Below are positions 34,966 through 44,793 of a stretch of DNA of 64,000 nt, piece by piece; positions within the stretch are counted from its first letter, which is position 1, and each line of letters opens with the position of its first letter. The translations under genes were made by a program, and so were the position numbers. The DNA lies in assembly GCF_035581345.1 (NCBI RefSeq), contig NZ_CP141608.1:1630001-1694000 (forward strand), in the 5' to 3' direction. Source of the stretch: Pseudomonas sp. JQ170C. GTDB taxonomy: Bacteria; Pseudomonadota; Gammaproteobacteria; Pseudomonadales; Pseudomonadaceae. A model generated the notes under the pieces. It saw only the letters and a list, made by a program, of their open reading frames with translations, was not told the origin of the DNA and made no database searches.

Positions 34966-37095
34966 GTGGATCGCTCTCAGTTAATCAACAGTGCCCGCAA
35001 CAACCTGGCCGGCCTGGGCCGGGGTAACCTGGGTGTGCCGCTGTTGCTGCTGGTGATGCTGGCAATGATGATGTTGCCGATCCCGCCGTTCCTGCTCGAC
35101 GTGTTTTTCACCTTCAACATCGCCTTGTCGATCGTGGTCCTGCTGGTCTGCGTCTACGCCCTGCGCCCGCTGGATTTCGCCGCTTTCCCAACCATCCTGC
35201 TGGTGGCCACCTTGCTGCGCCTGGCCCTGAACGTGGCGTCCACGCGGGTGGTGATGCTCCATGGTCATGAAGGCCATGCCGCCGCCGGTAAGGTGATCCA
35301 GGCCTTCGGCGAGGTGGTGATCGGCGGCAACTATGTGGTCGGTATCGTGGTGTTCGCGATCCTGATGATCATCAACTTCGTGGTGGTGACCAAGGGTGCC
35401 GGGCGTATTTCCGAGGTGAGCGCACGCTTTACCCTCGATGCGATGCCGGGCAAGCAGATGGCCATCGACGCCGACCTCAACGCCGGCCTGATCGATCAGA
35501 GCCAGGCCAAGGCGCGGCGTTCGGAAGTGGCCCAGGAGGCCGAGTTCTACGGTTCTATGGACGGTGCCAGCAAGTTCGTGCGCGGTGACGCCATCGCCGG
35601 CCTGCTGATCCTGTTCATCAACCTGATCGGCGGCATGCTGGTCGGTATGTTCCAGCACGGCATGACCTTCGGCGACGCCGGCAAAGTCTACGCGCTGTTG
35701 ACCATCGGTGACGGTTTGGTGGCGCAACTGCCGTCGCTGCTGTTGTCCACCGCCGCCGCAATCATGGTGACCCGTGCCTCCGGCTCCGAGGACATGGGCA
35801 ACCAGATCAATCGGCAGATGTTCGATTCGCCCAAGGCGCTGGGCGTATCGGCGGGCGTGATGATCGTTATGGGCCTGGTGCCGGGCATGCCGCATGTTGC
35901 CTTCCTGAGCCTGGGCCTGCTGGCCGCCGGCGGTGCCTACCTGGTGTGGCGCAAACAGAATCAGGTCAAGCAAAAGGCCCTGGAGGAAGTGCAGCGTCAG
36001 CAGGACTTGTTGCCATCGCCACAGCGCGCGGCCGATACCAAGGAACTGGGTTGGGATGACGTCACGCCCATCGACATGATCGGCCTGGAGGTGGGTTACC
36101 GGCTGATTCCCCTGGTGGATCGCAACCAGGGTGGGCAATTGCTGGCGCGGATCAAGGGGGTGCGCAAGAAGCTCTCCCAGGACCTGGGCTTTCTCATGCC
36201 CACGGTACACATTCGCGACAACCTGGACCTGGCGCCCAGCGCCTATCGCCTGACCCTGATGGGGGTGATCCTGGCCGAGGCCGAGATCTACCCGGACCGC
36301 GAGCTTGCGATCAACCCGGGGCAGGTTTTCGGCACCCTCAACGGCATTGCCGCCCGCGACCCGGCCTTCGGCCTGGAGGCGGTGTGGATCGACGTCGGCC
36401 AGCGCAGCCAGGCGCAATCGCTGGGCTATACCGTGGTGGATGCCAGTACCGTGGTCGCCACCCACCTCAACCAGATTCTGCACAAGCACTGCCATGAGTT
36501 GATCGGCCACGAGGAGGTCCAGCAACTCTTGCAGGTGTTGGCCAAGGCATCGCCTAAGCTTGCCGAGGAGCTGGTACCGGGTGTCATTTCATTGTCGGGG
36601 CTGCTCAAGGTGCTGCAGGCGCTACTTGCCGAGCAGGTGCCGGTGCGTGATATCCGTAGCATTGCCGAGGCTATCGCCAACAATGCCGGCAAGAGTCAAG
36701 ATACCGCCGCGCTGGTGGCAGTGGTGCGCGTCGGATTGTGTCGCGCCATCGTGCAAAGCATTGTCGGCGTTGAGTCCGAGCTGCCTGTGATCACCCTTGA
36801 ACCAAGGTTGGAACAGATTTTGCTCAATAGTCTGCAAAGGGCCGGGCAAGGTCAGGAAGACGGTGTTCTTCTTGAGCCGAGCATGGCTGAAAAGCTTCAG
36901 CGTTCGTTGATCGAAGCTGCCCAGCGTCAAGAGATGCAAGGGCAGCCGGCGATCCTGCTGGTCGCAGGACCGGTCCGTGCAATGCTGTCGCGCTTTGGTC
37001 GCCTGGCTGTACCGAATTTGCATGTTTTGGCGTATCAGGAAATACCTGACAACAAGCAAGTTACCATCGTTGCCACAGTAGGCCCCAACGGCTGA
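34966..37095 (+). CDS. flhA: Flagellar export apparatus protein FlhA
   Basis: FlhA is the nonameric export-gate ring; its cytoplasmic domain docks chaperones. It has 709 residues. Eight membrane segments lie in the first 330 residues, with the FHIPEP signature region (LLRLALNVASTRVVMLHGHE and GDAIAGLLILFINLIGGML). A large cytoplasmic domain follows (IGLEVGYRLIPLVDRNQGGQ and FGRLAVPNLHVLAYQEIPD near the end). The GTG at 34966 has ACGAGGA 6 bases upstream. flhF follows 11 bases after the stop. Confidence 0.97.
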   Translation: MDRSQLINSARNNLAGLGRGNLGVPLLLLVMLAMMMLPIPPFLLDVFFTFNIALSIVVLLVCVYALRPLDFAAFPTILLVATLLRLALNVASTRVVMLHGHEGHAAAGKVIQAFGEVVIGGNYVVGIVVFAILMIINFVVVTKGAGRISEVSARFTLDAMPGKQMAIDADLNAGLIDQSQAKARRSEVAQEAEFYGSMDGASKFVRGDAIAGLLILFINLIGGMLVGMFQHGMTFGDAGKVYALLTIGDGLVAQLPSLLLSTAAAIMVTRASGSEDMGNQINRQMFDSPKALGVSAGVMIVMGLVPGMPHVAFLSLGLLAAGGAYLVWRKQNQVKQKALEEVQRQQDLLPSPQRAADTKELGWDDVTPIDMIGLEVGYRLIPLVDRNQGGQLLARIKGVRKKLSQDLGFLMPTVHIRDNLDLAPSAYRLTLMGVILAEAEIYPDRELAINPGQVFGTLNGIAARDPAFGLEAVWIDVGQRSQAQSLGYTVVDASTVVATHLNQILHKHCHELIGHEEVQQLLQVLAKASPKLAEELVPGVISLSGLLKVLQALLAEQVPVRDIRSIAEAIANNAGKSQDTAALVAVVRVGLCRAIVQSIVGVESELPVITLEPRLEQILLNSLQRAGQGQEDGVLLEPSMAEKLQRSLIEAAQRQEMQGQPAILLVAGPVRAMLSRFGRLAVPNLHVLAYQEIPDNKQVTIVATVGPNG

Positions 37096-37106
37096 GGTAG
37101 TGGGTT

Positions 37107-38417
37107 ATGCAAGTTAAGCGTTTTTTCGCCGCCGATATGCGTCAGGCCATGAAGCTGGTTCGAGATGAGCTGGGGGCTGATGCCGCCATCATCGGCAACC
37201 GACGGATTGCTGGCGGTGTCGAGCTGACGGCTGCGCTGGACTACAAGCTGTCTGCCCTGGCGCCACGGGTTCCGAATGTGGAGCTGGAAGATGAACTGCG
37301 CAAGACGCAGTCGCGGATTGTCACGGCCCAGGCCGAGCTCAGTACCCGCAGCGACAGCGATGATGCCAACCGCCAGCTGTTTGCAGGCTTGCCGCTGACC
37401 GCCTCCGAGCCGCTGGTCGACTCCCATGTGGATGAGCCGGCCGCGCCCCAGGCGCCTGCACCGGCACCGGTCGACCCGCGCCTGTTCGATGCCATGCGCT
37501 CGGAGCTCAACGGCCTGCGTGAACTGCTCGAAGTGCAGTTGGGCTCGCTTGCCTGGAGCCAGCTGCAAGGCAGCCAGCCGCAACAGGCCAATCTCTGGCG
37601 GCGCCTGCAGCGCATCGGCCTGACCGGCCCGATTGCCCGTGAGCTGCTCGATCAGATCGTCGGTATCGACGAGCCGCGCCATGCCTGGCGCATGCTGCTC
37701 GCGCACCTGGCGCGGCGTATCCATGTGCCGGAGGTCGAGCCGATTGAAGAGGGCGGTGTCATTGCCATGGTCGGCCCGGCCGGCATGGGCAAGACCACCA
37801 CCCTGGCCAAGCTTGCGGCGCGCTATGTGCTCAAGTACGGCGCGCAGAACATGGCCCTGGTGAGCATGGACAGTTTCCGTATCGGCGCGCAGGAGCAGCT
37901 CAAGACACTGGGTCGCATCCTCAACGTCTCGGTGACCCACGTCGACCCTGGCCAATCTCTGGCCCAGGCGCTGGAGCCGCTGCTGCGCAAACGGGTGATC
38001 CTGATTGACACCGCCGGCCTGCAGGCCAGTGACCCGGCCCTGCGCATGCAGCTTGAAACCCTGGCCGGACGCGGCATTGCCGCCAGGAATTACCTGGTGC
38101 TGGCGACGACCAGCCAGAAGCAGGTGCTCACTGCCGCCTATCACAGCTACAAGCGCTGTGGGCTGGCCGGGTGCATCCTGACCAAACTTGATGAAACGGC
38201 CAGCCTCGGCGAAGTCCTGAGCCTGGCCATCAGTCATGAATTGCCAGTGGCCTATCTAACCGATGGGCCGCGCATTCCTGACGATCTGCACTTGCCGCGT
38301 CGCCACCAGTTGGTGAGCCGTGCGGTCAGCGTGCAGATGCAGGAGGAGCCCAGCGAAGAGGCGATGGCCGATATGTTCGCTGATCTCTACCACAGCCACG
38401 GCAAGCGTGTTGGCTGA
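37107..38417 (+). CDS. flhF: Flagellar placement GTPase FlhF
   Basis: FlhF is the SRP-type GTPase that marks the cell pole where the flagellum is built. Its 436 residues contain a basic N-terminal B domain (MQVKRFFAADMRQAMKLVRD), a Pro/Ala linker (about 105-125), and an NG domain with the P-loop GPAGMGKTT (223-231), the G3-like DTAGLQ and the G4 motif TKLDET. It acts with FleN, encoded 119 bases downstream. That gap holds no further ORF of note. Confidence 0.97.
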   Translation: MQVKRFFAADMRQAMKLVRDELGADAAIIGNRRIAGGVELTAALDYKLSALAPRVPNVELEDELRKTQSRIVTAQAELSTRSDSDDANRQLFAGLPLTASEPLVDSHVDEPAAPQAPAPAPVDPRLFDAMRSELNGLRELLEVQLGSLAWSQLQGSQPQQANLWRRLQRIGLTGPIARELLDQIVGIDEPRHAWRMLLAHLARRIHVPEVEPIEEGGVIAMVGPAGMGKTTTLAKLAARYVLKYGAQNMALVSMDSFRIGAQEQLKTLGRILNVSVTHVDPGQSLAQALEPLLRKRVILIDTAGLQASDPALRMQLETLAGRGIAARNYLVLATTSQKQVLTAAYHSYKRCGLAGCILTKLDETASLGEVLSLAISHELPVAYLTDGPRIPDDLHLPRRHQLVSRAVSVQMQEEPSEEAMADMFADLYHSHGKRVG

Positions 38418-38536
38418 GGTGATTGTGAAGACGTTGCAAAGTATCTGCATTGATGGTCTGCCATGCATTTTTCAGGTGTTGAAAGCGCAGCCGGCTATGT
38501 GGCCTCAGTCTAAGCAAGACAAGGTATTGAACAAAA

Positions 38537-39370
38537 ATGGGTAGCATGCATCCCGTACAGGTAATCGCCGTAACTGGCGGTAAAGGTGGCGTCGGCAAGA
38601 CCAATGTGTCGGTGAACCTGTCGTTGGCGCTGGCAGAGCTTGGCCGTAGGGTCATGCTGCTGGATGCCGACCTGGGCCTGGCCAGCGTCGACGTTCTACT
38701 GGGGCTGACGCCCAAGCGAACCCTGGCCGACGTGATCGAAGGCCGCTGTGAATTGCGCGACGTGCTGTTGCAGGGGCCGGGCGGTGTACGCATCGTACCG
38801 GCAGCCTCCGGCACGCAGAGCATGGTGCACCTGGCGCCGGCACAGCACGCAGGCCTGATCCAGGCGTTCAGCGAACTGGGCGACAACCTCGACGTGCTGG
38901 TGATCGATACCGCTGCGGGTATCGGTGAGTCGGTGGTCAGTTTCGTTCGCGCCGCGCAGGAAGTGTTGCTGGTGGTGTGTGACGAGCCGACCTCGATCAC
39001 CGACGCCTACGCGCTGATCAAACTGCTCAATCGCGATTACGGCATGAACCGTTTCCGTGTACTGGCGAACATGGCGCAGAGCCCGCAGGAAGGGCGCAAC
39101 TTGTTCGCCAAGTTGACCAAGGTCACGGATCGCTTCCTGGACGTGGCCCTACAATACGTCGGCGCCGTACCGTACGACGAATGCGTGCGCAAGGCCGTGC
39201 AGAAGCAGCGCGCGGTCTATGAGGCATTCCCGCGTTCCAAGTGCGCGCTGGCATTCAAGGCCATTGCCCAGAAAGTCGACACCTGGCCGTTGCCGGCCAA
39301 CCCGCGCGGTCACCTGGAGTTTTTCGTCGAGCGCCTGGTGCAGCCGACGAGTGCGGGCCCTGTGCTATGA
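38537..39370 (+). CDS. fleN: Flagellar number regulator FleN (FlhG)
   Basis: FleN is a MinD-type ATPase that limits the cell to its normal number of flagella by binding FleQ and inhibiting it. The 277 residues begin with the deviant Walker A motif VTGGKGGVGKTNVSVNLSLA (signature Lys16 and catalytic Lys21) and include DADLGLASVDVLLGL and VIDTAAGIGESVVSFV. A possible alternative start is ATG 38546 (MHPVQ). The stop overlaps the fliA start (ATGA), coupling the two. Confidence 0.96.
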   Translation: MGSMHPVQVIAVTGGKGGVGKTNVSVNLSLALAELGRRVMLLDADLGLASVDVLLGLTPKRTLADVIEGRCELRDVLLQGPGGVRIVPAASGTQSMVHLAPAQHAGLIQAFSELGDNLDVLVIDTAAGIGESVVSFVRAAQEVLLVVCDEPTSITDAYALIKLLNRDYGMNRFRVLANMAQSPQEGRNLFAKLTKVTDRFLDVALQYVGAVPYDECVRKAVQKQRAVYEAFPRSKCALAFKAIAQKVDTWPLPANPRGHLEFFVERLVQPTSAGPVL

Positions 39371-40107
39371 GCGCCAGCGGATATCGGATGTACAGCAAGG
39401 CATCGCGAGATGCCCAGTATGAGTTGATCGAGCGTTATGCGCCGTTGGTCAAGCGCATCGCCTATCACCTGCTGGCGCGTCTGCCGGCCAGTGTGCAGGT
39501 GGAGGATCTGATCCAGGCCGGCATGATCGGCCTGCTCGAAGTGTCCAACAAGTACGACGCCAGCAAGGGTGCCAGTTTCGAGACCTACGCCGGCATCCGG
39601 ATCCGCGGCGCAATGCTGGACGAAGTACGCAAGGGGGACTGGGCGCCACGTTCGGTTCACCGCAACACCCGTATGGTCAGTGACGCGATTCGCGCAATTG
39701 AAGCAAAAACCGGTCGTGACGCTAAAGATCACGAGGTTGCTGCCGAACTTCAATTGAGTCTCGATGATTACTACGGGATTTTGAATGACACCCTGGGCAG
39801 TCGCCTGTTCAGTTTCGACGACCTGTTGCAGGACGGCGAACATGAAGGCCTGCACGAGGATGGCGCCAGTGCCCAGCTCGAGCCGTCGCGCGACCTGGAA
39901 GACGAGCGCTTCCAGGCGGCCCTGGCCGACGCCATCGCCAACTTGCCTGAGCGTGAGCGTCTGGTCCTGGCCCTGTACTACGACGAAGAGCTGAACCTCA
40001 AGGAAATCGGTGAGGTACTGGGGGTCAGCGAGTCACGTGTCAGCCAGTTGCACAGCCAGTGTGCAGCGCGTTTGCGCAGTCGCCTGGGAGAATGGCGAGC
40101 GCGTTGA
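39367..40107 (+). CDS. fliA: Flagellar sigma factor FliA (sigma-28)
   Basis: FliA directs RNA polymerase to late flagellar genes such as fliC and is held by FlgM until the hook is complete. ATG 39367 gives 246 residues, the usual length. It shows region 2 (LLEVSNKYDASKGASFETYA, GIRIRGAMLDEVRKGDW), region 3 and a region 4 helix-turn-helix (NLKEIGEVLGVSESRVSQLH). The longer frame from 39241 lies within fleN and is rejected. FliA sites are seen in this window before fliC and fliS. flgM is not in the window. Confidence 0.97.
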   Translation: MSASGYRMYSKASRDAQYELIERYAPLVKRIAYHLLARLPASVQVEDLIQAGMIGLLEVSNKYDASKGASFETYAGIRIRGAMLDEVRKGDWAPRSVHRNTRMVSDAIRAIEAKTGRDAKDHEVAAELQLSLDDYYGILNDTLGSRLFSFDDLLQDGEHEGLHEDGASAQLEPSRDLEDERFQAALADAIANLPERERLVLALYYDEELNLKEIGEVLGVSESRVSQLHSQCAARLRSRLGEWRAR

Positions 40108-40199
40108 ACGCAGGTTCAATGCAGTCGCGAAATGTAGTGCCCGAATTGATTGAATGCGCGTTCTGCGCTGAACGCGTTAAAGACTGCTTGGAGGTCTAA

Positions 40200-40586
40200 T
40201 TGAACAAAGACATGAAAATCCTCATCGTCGACGACTTCTCGACGATGCGGCGGATCATCAAGAACCTGCTGCGTGACCTGGGCTTCACCAACACCCAGGA
40301 AGCTGACGACGGCAACACCGCGTTGCCGATGCTCGAAAACGGCCATTTCGACTTTCTCGTGACCGACTGGAACATGCCTGGCATGTCCGGCATCGACCTG
40401 CTGCGCAAAGTGCGCGCCGACGAGCGCCTCAAGCACCTGCCGGTGCTGATGGTAACCGCCGAGGCCAAGCGCGAGCAGATCATCGAAGCGGCCCAGGCCG
40501 GCGTCAATGGCTACGTGGTCAAGCCTTTCACGGCCCAGGTGCTGAAAGAAAAAATCGAGAAGATCTTCGAGCGCGTCAACAGCTGA
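40200..40586 (+). CDS. cheY: Chemotaxis response regulator CheY
   Basis: CheY is the single-domain regulator that, when phosphorylated by CheA, binds FliM and reverses the motor. The TTG at 40200 is chosen because GGAGG (40190-40194) lies 5 bases upstream; the in-frame ATG at 40212 would leave 17 bases to that site. From TTG the protein has 128 residues with Asp11, Asp12, acceptor Asp56 (VTDWNMPG), Thr86 and Lys108. It opens the cheYZAB-motCD-parC-parP-cheW cluster, 92 bases after fliA. Confidence 0.95.
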   Translation: MNKDMKILIVDDFSTMRRIIKNLLRDLGFTNTQEADDGNTALPMLENGHFDFLVTDWNMPGMSGIDLLRKVRADERLKHLPVLMVTAEAKREQIIEAAQAGVNGYVVKPFTAQVLKEKIEKIFERVNS

Positions 40587-40606
40587 AGACACGCCACGGG
40601 GGCGCT

Positions 40607-41395
40607 ATGGAGCAAACACAAACATCCTTGGGCGAGTTCGAGTCCACGCTCAAGAAGCACGCCCAGGAACTGGTCGACAGCCTCGAGCGAGGCAAGTTCG
40701 GCGACGCGGTACAACTGATCCATCAGCTGAACCAGACCCGTGACCGTGGCCTGTACCAGGAAGTCGGCAAGCTTACGCGTGAGCTGCACAGCGCGATCGT
40801 CAGCTTCCAGATCGACCCGCACATGCCGCAGGCCGAAGAAGTGTCGCAGATCACCGATGCGACCGAGCGCCTGTCCTATGTGGTCAAGCTGACCGAAGGC
40901 GCGGCCAACCGCACCATGGACCTGGTCGAAGCCAGTACCCCGGTACTCAACGAACTGGGCGAAGAGGCGAGGGCGCTGAGCGTTGACTGGCAGCGTTTCA
41001 TGCGCCGCGAAGTGGCCGCGCCGGAGTTCCGTGAGCTGGCCAAGCGCGTTGACAGTTTCCTGACACGCAGCGCCGAGGGCAACCGCAAGGTCGCCGGGCA
41101 CCTCAACGACATTCTGCTGGCTCAGGACTACCAAGACCTGACCGGTCAGGTGATCAAACGCGTCACTGCACTGGTCACCGAAGTAGAAAGCAATCTGCTC
41201 AAGCTCGTGCTGATGGCCAGTCAGGTCGACCGCTTTGCCGGTATCGAACATGACCACCAGCAGCTGCGCGCTGAAAAAGATCAAGAAAAACATCCGGCCC
41301 GGGGTGAAGGTCCGCAGATTCATGCCGATAAACGTGAAGACGTTGTGTCCGGTCAGGACGATGTCGATGATCTGCTATCCAGCCTGGGTTTTTAG
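40607..41395 (+). CDS. cheZ: CheY phosphatase CheZ
   Basis: CheZ dephosphorylates CheY-P. The 262 residues form a long helical hairpin; the catalytic segment LAQDYQDLTGQVIKRVTALV carries the conserved Asp and Gln of the family (as in E. coli Asp143/Gln147). The C-terminal peptide VSGQDDVDDLLSSLGF is the CheY-binding tail, joined by a flexible charged linker. It starts 20 bases after cheY, and cheA follows after 12 bases. Confidence 0.96.
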   Translation: MEQTQTSLGEFESTLKKHAQELVDSLERGKFGDAVQLIHQLNQTRDRGLYQEVGKLTRELHSAIVSFQIDPHMPQAEEVSQITDATERLSYVVKLTEGAANRTMDLVEASTPVLNELGEEARALSVDWQRFMRREVAAPEFRELAKRVDSFLTRSAEGNRKVAGHLNDILLAQDYQDLTGQVIKRVTALVTEVESNLLKLVLMASQVDRFAGIEHDHQQLRAEKDQEKHPARGEGPQIHADKREDVVSGQDDVDDLLSSLGF

Positions 41396-41407
41396 GGAGC
41401 ACGTTTA

Positions 41408-43633
41408 ATGAGCTTCGGCGCCGATGAAGAAATCCTTCAGGATTTTCTGGTAGAAGCCGGCGAGATTCTTGAGCAACTGTCCGAGCAACTGGTCGAGCTG
41501 GAAAGCCGCCCGGATGATGCCGACCTGCTCAATGCGATCTTTCGCGGTTTTCACACTGTAAAAGGGGGCGCCGGCTTCCTCCAGCTCAACGAGCTGGTGG
41601 AGTGCTGCCACATCGCCGAGAACGTTTTCGACATCCTGCGCAAGGGTGAGCGGCGCGTCGATGCCGAACTGATGGACGTGGTCCTGGAAGCCCTGGATAC
41701 CGTCAACAGCATGTTCGGTCAGGTGCGCGAGCGCACCGATGTCACCCCGGCCACGCCTGAGCTGCTGGCGGCCTTGTCGCGCCTGGCCGAGCCGGCGGGT
41801 GCCGAACAAGCGCCGGCCCCTGTGGCCGAGCCTGTGCAGGAGACAGCCCCCCAGGCCGCCGCCGAAGCAGACATCACCGACACCGAATTCGAGCAGCTGC
41901 TCGACTCGCTCAATGCGGTCAAGGCCGAGGCTGAAGCCCAGGCCCAGGCACCCGACGCAGCCAGCGATGAAATCACTGACGCCGAGTTCGAGTCGTTGCT
42001 CGACCAACTGCACGGCAAGGGCCAGTTCGCCCCCGACAGCCTTGCGGCACCAGCAGCGGCCGAGCCGGTAGCGGCCCAGGGCGCCAGCGACGAAATCACC
42101 GACGACGAATTTGAAGCGCTGCTCGACCAACTGCATGGCAAGGGCACCTTTGCCGTCGATGCATTGCCTGCGGCGGCGGCCCAGGCACCTGCGCCAGTAG
42201 CCGAGCCTGCTGCCGATCACATCAGCGAACACGAATTCGAAGCCCTGCTCGATGAGCTGCACGGCAAGGGCAAGTTCACCCCAGACAGCGTGGCCCCGGC
42301 CGCGTCGTCAACCGCTGCGGTAGCGGCCAAGCCTGTCTCGGCTCCGGCCCAGGCCCCGGTGGCGGCTGCCAAGCCTGCTGCCGCTGCTGCGCCTGCCAAG
42401 GCGGCTGCACCGGCACCGGCCCGACAGGCGTCGCCCGCTGCCGAGAAGCACCCGGCCAGCGAAGCGGAAACCACCGTGCGGGTCGATACCGCACGCCTGG
42501 ACGAGATCATGAACATGGTCGGCGAACTGGTGCTGGTGCGTAACCGCCTGGTGCGCCTGGGCCTGAACAGCGGCGATGAAGCCATGTCCAAGGCGGTGTC
42601 CAACCTGGACGTGGTCACGGCCGACCTGCAGACCGCGGTGATGAAAACCCGCATGCAGCCGATCAAGAAGGTCTTCGGTCGCTTCCCGCGCCTGGTACGC
42701 GACCTGGCCCGGCAACTGAAGAAAGAGATCAACCTTGAGCTGGTCGGTGAAGAAACCGACCTCGACAAGAACCTCGTCGAGGCGCTGGCCGACCCGCTTG
42801 TGCACTTGGTGCGCAACGCCGTCGACCACGGCATCGAAACCCCCGAAGAGCGCGAAGCCGCCGGCAAGACTCGCAGCGGCAAGGTGGTGCTGTCGGCCGA
42901 GCAGGAGGGCGATCACATCCTGCTGTCGATCTCCGATGACGGCAAGGGCATGGACGCCAACGTCCTGCGCGCCATTGCGGTCAAGCGCGGGGTGATGGAC
43001 AAGGATGCCGCCGAGCGCCTGAGCGACACCGAGTGCTACAACCTGATCTTCGCCCCGGGCTTCTCGACCAAGACCGAGATCTCGGACGTGTCCGGGCGTG
43101 GCGTCGGCATGGACGTGGTGAAGACCAAGATTGCCCAGCTCAACGGCTCGATCAATATCTACTCGACCAAGGGCCTGGGCTCGAAGATCGTCATCAAGGT
43201 CCCGCTGACCCTGGCGATCATGCCGACCCTGATGGTGATGCTGGGCAACCAGGCGTTCGCCTTCCCGCTGGTCAACGTCAACGAGATCTTCCACCTGGAC
43301 CTGTCGCGCACCAACGTGGTCGACGGCCAGGAGGTGGTGATCGTGCGCGACAAAGCCTTGCCGCTGTTCTACCTCAAGCGCTGGCTGGTCAGTTCCGCCG
43401 CTCATGAAGAGCAACGCGAAGGGCACGTGGTGATCCTTTCGGTAGGCACCCAGCGGATCGGCTTCGTCGTCGATCAGTTGGTGGGCCAGGAAGAAGTGGT
43501 CATCAAACCGCTGGGCAAGATGCTCCAGGGCACTCCCGGCATGTCGGGCGCCACCATTACCGGTGACGGGCGCATTGCGCTGATCCTCGATGTGCCAAGC
43601 ATGCTCAAGCGTTACGCCGCCCGGCGTATTTGA
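41408..43633 (+). CDS. cheA: Chemotaxis histidine kinase CheA
   Basis: CheA phosphorylates CheY and CheB in response to receptor signals. Its 741 residues comprise the P1 HPt domain (about 1-110, His49 in [10 protein letters not shown]), a long linker (about 125-350), P3 dimerisation (about 355-415, [20 protein letters not shown]), P4 ATPase (about 420-595, [11 protein letters not shown] and DDGKGMD) and a P5 CheW-like domain. A recognisable P2 domain is missing. Instead the linker has four copies of an acidic motif of the form DEITDxEFEALLDxLHGKG, separated by Ala/Pro spacers. The neighbours parC and parP suggest that this linker serves polar anchoring. Confidence 0.97.
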   Translation: MSFGADEEILQDFLVEAGEILEQLSEQLVELESRPDDADLLNAIFRGFHTVKGGAGFLQLNELVECCHIAENVFDILRKGERRVDAELMDVVLEALDTVNSMFGQVRERTDVTPATPELLAALSRLAEPAGAEQAPAPVAEPVQETAPQAAAEADITDTEFEQLLDSLNAVKAEAEAQAQAPDAASDEITDAEFESLLDQLHGKGQFAPDSLAAPAAAEPVAAQGASDEITDDEFEALLDQLHGKGTFAVDALPAAAAQAPAPVAEPAADHISEHEFEALLDELHGKGKFTPDSVAPAASSTAAVAAKPVSAPAQAPVAAAKPAAAAAPAKAAAPAPARQASPAAEKHPASEAETTVRVDTARLDEIMNMVGELVLVRNRLVRLGLNSGDEAMSKAVSNLDVVTADLQTAVMKTRMQPIKKVFGRFPRLVRDLARQLKKEINLELVGEETDLDKNLVEALADPLVHLVRNAVDHGIETPEEREAAGKTRSGKVVLSAEQEGDHILLSISDDGKGMDANVLRAIAVKRGVMDKDAAERLSDTECYNLIFAPGFSTKTEISDVSGRGVGMDVVKTKIAQLNGSINIYSTKGLGSKIVIKVPLTLAIMPTLMVMLGNQAFAFPLVNVNEIFHLDLSRTNVVDGQEVVIVRDKALPLFYLKRWLVSSAAHEEQREGHVVILSVGTQRIGFVVDQLVGQEEVVIKPLGKMLQGTPGMSGATITGDGRIALILDVPSMLKRYAARRI
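41870..42277 (+). repeat. Fourfold peptide repeat inside cheA
   Basis: Codons 155-170, 187-207, 228-248 and 270-290 encode related segments ([17 protein letters not shown], then three nearly identical [21 protein letters not shown] copies, the last as [20 protein letters not shown]). Repeat centres are about 41 codons apart and joined by Ala/Pro-rich spacers. Confidence 0.9.
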
Positions 43634-43677
43634 TTCTGGTGGCGCGGCCGCATGCCGCGCCCCCTAATGGAGTGTTT

Positions 43678-44793
43678 ATGGCAGTCAAGGTCCTGGTGGT
43701 GGATGATTCCGGTTTCTTCCGCCGCCGTGTCTCGGAAATTCTTTCAGCGGACCCGACTATCCAGGTCGTCGGTACCGCAACCAACGGCAAGGAAGCGATC
43801 GACCAGGCACTGTCGCTCAAGCCCGATGTCATCACCATGGACTACGAAATGCCCATGATGGACGGCATCACCGCAGTGCGACACATCATGCAGCGCTGCC
43901 CGACCCCGGTGTTGATGTTCTCCTCGCTGACCCACGAAGGCGCCCGCGTCACCCTCGATGCGCTGGATGCCGGCGCGGTCGACTACCTGCCCAAGAACTT
44001 TGAAGACATCTCGCGCAACCCCGAGAAGGTCAAGCAACTGCTGTGCGAAAAGGTCCACACCATTTCGCGCAGCAACCGGCGTGTCAGCGCATATGCCAGC
44101 CCCACGCCCGCCCCGCAGTCAGTGGCCCACGTCCAGCCAAGTGTCAGCAGCCTGGGCGCCAGCCCGGCACCACGCCCTGCGGCCCCGGTGCGCAGCACTG
44201 CGGCCGCGACGTCGCCGGCACCCAAGCGCAAGCCCTACAAGCTGGTGGCCATTGGTACCTCCACCGGTGGCCCGGTGGCACTGCAACGGGTACTGACCCA
44301 GTTGCCGGCCAATTTCCCGGCGCCGATCGTGTTGGTCCAGCACATGCCGGCGGCCTTCACCAAGGCCTTCGCCGAGCGTCTCGACAAGCTGTGCAAGATC
44401 AGCGTCAAGGAAGCCGAGGACGGCGACATGCTGCGCCCCGGCCTGGCCCTGCTGGCTCCGGGTGGCAAGCAGATGATGGTGGACGGCCGCGGTGCGGTGA
44501 AGATACTGCCCGGCGACGAGCGCCTGAACTACAAGCCCTGCGTGGACATCACCTTTGGTTCGGCAGCCAAGTCCTACGGCGACAAGGTTCTGTCGGTGGT
44601 GCTCACCGGCATGGGCGCCGATGGCCGTGAAGGCGCGCGCCTGCTCAAGCAGGGCGGCAGCACGGTGTGGGCCCAGGATGAAGCCAGCTGCGTGATCTAT
44701 GGCATGCCCATGGCGATCGTCAAAGCCAACCTGGCCGATGCGGTGTACAGCCTGGACGAGATCGGCAAGCACCTGGTCGAGGCCTGCGTCTGA
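43678..44793 (+). CDS. cheB: Chemotaxis methylesterase CheB
   Basis: CheB removes methyl groups from chemoreceptors when phosphorylated by CheA. ATG 43678 (GGAG upstream) gives 371 residues. It has a receiver domain (Asp9/Asp10, acceptor Asp55 in [11 protein letters not shown]), an Ala/Pro linker (about 138-185), and a methylesterase domain with the catalytic triad Ser195 (IGTSTGGPV), His222 (QHMPAAF) and Asp315 (GMGADGREG). The frame from 43630 adds an unlikely leader. motC overlaps its stop by one base. No cheR is seen in this window. Confidence 0.97.
   Translation: MAVKVLVVDDSGFFRRRVSEILSADPTIQVVGTATNGKEAIDQALSLKPDVITMDYEMPMMDGITAVRHIMQRCPTPVLMFSSLTHEGARVTLDALDAGAVDYLPKNFEDISRNPEKVKQLLCEKVHTISRSNRRVSAYASPTPAPQSVAHVQPSVSSLGASPAPRPAAPVRSTAAATSPAPKRKPYKLVAIGTSTGGPVALQRVLTQLPANFPAPIVLVQHMPAAFTKAFAERLDKLCKISVKEAEDGDMLRPGLALLAPGGKQMMVDGRGAVKILPGDERLNYKPCVDITFGSAAKSYGDKVLSVVLTGMGADGREGARLLKQGGSTVWAQDEASCVIYGMPMAIVKANLADAVYSLDEIGKHLVEACV

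Noticed and set aside
38418..38536. Possible small gene between flhF and fleN
   Set aside because: Only very short frames without ribosome sites are present; treated as leader sequence of fleN.
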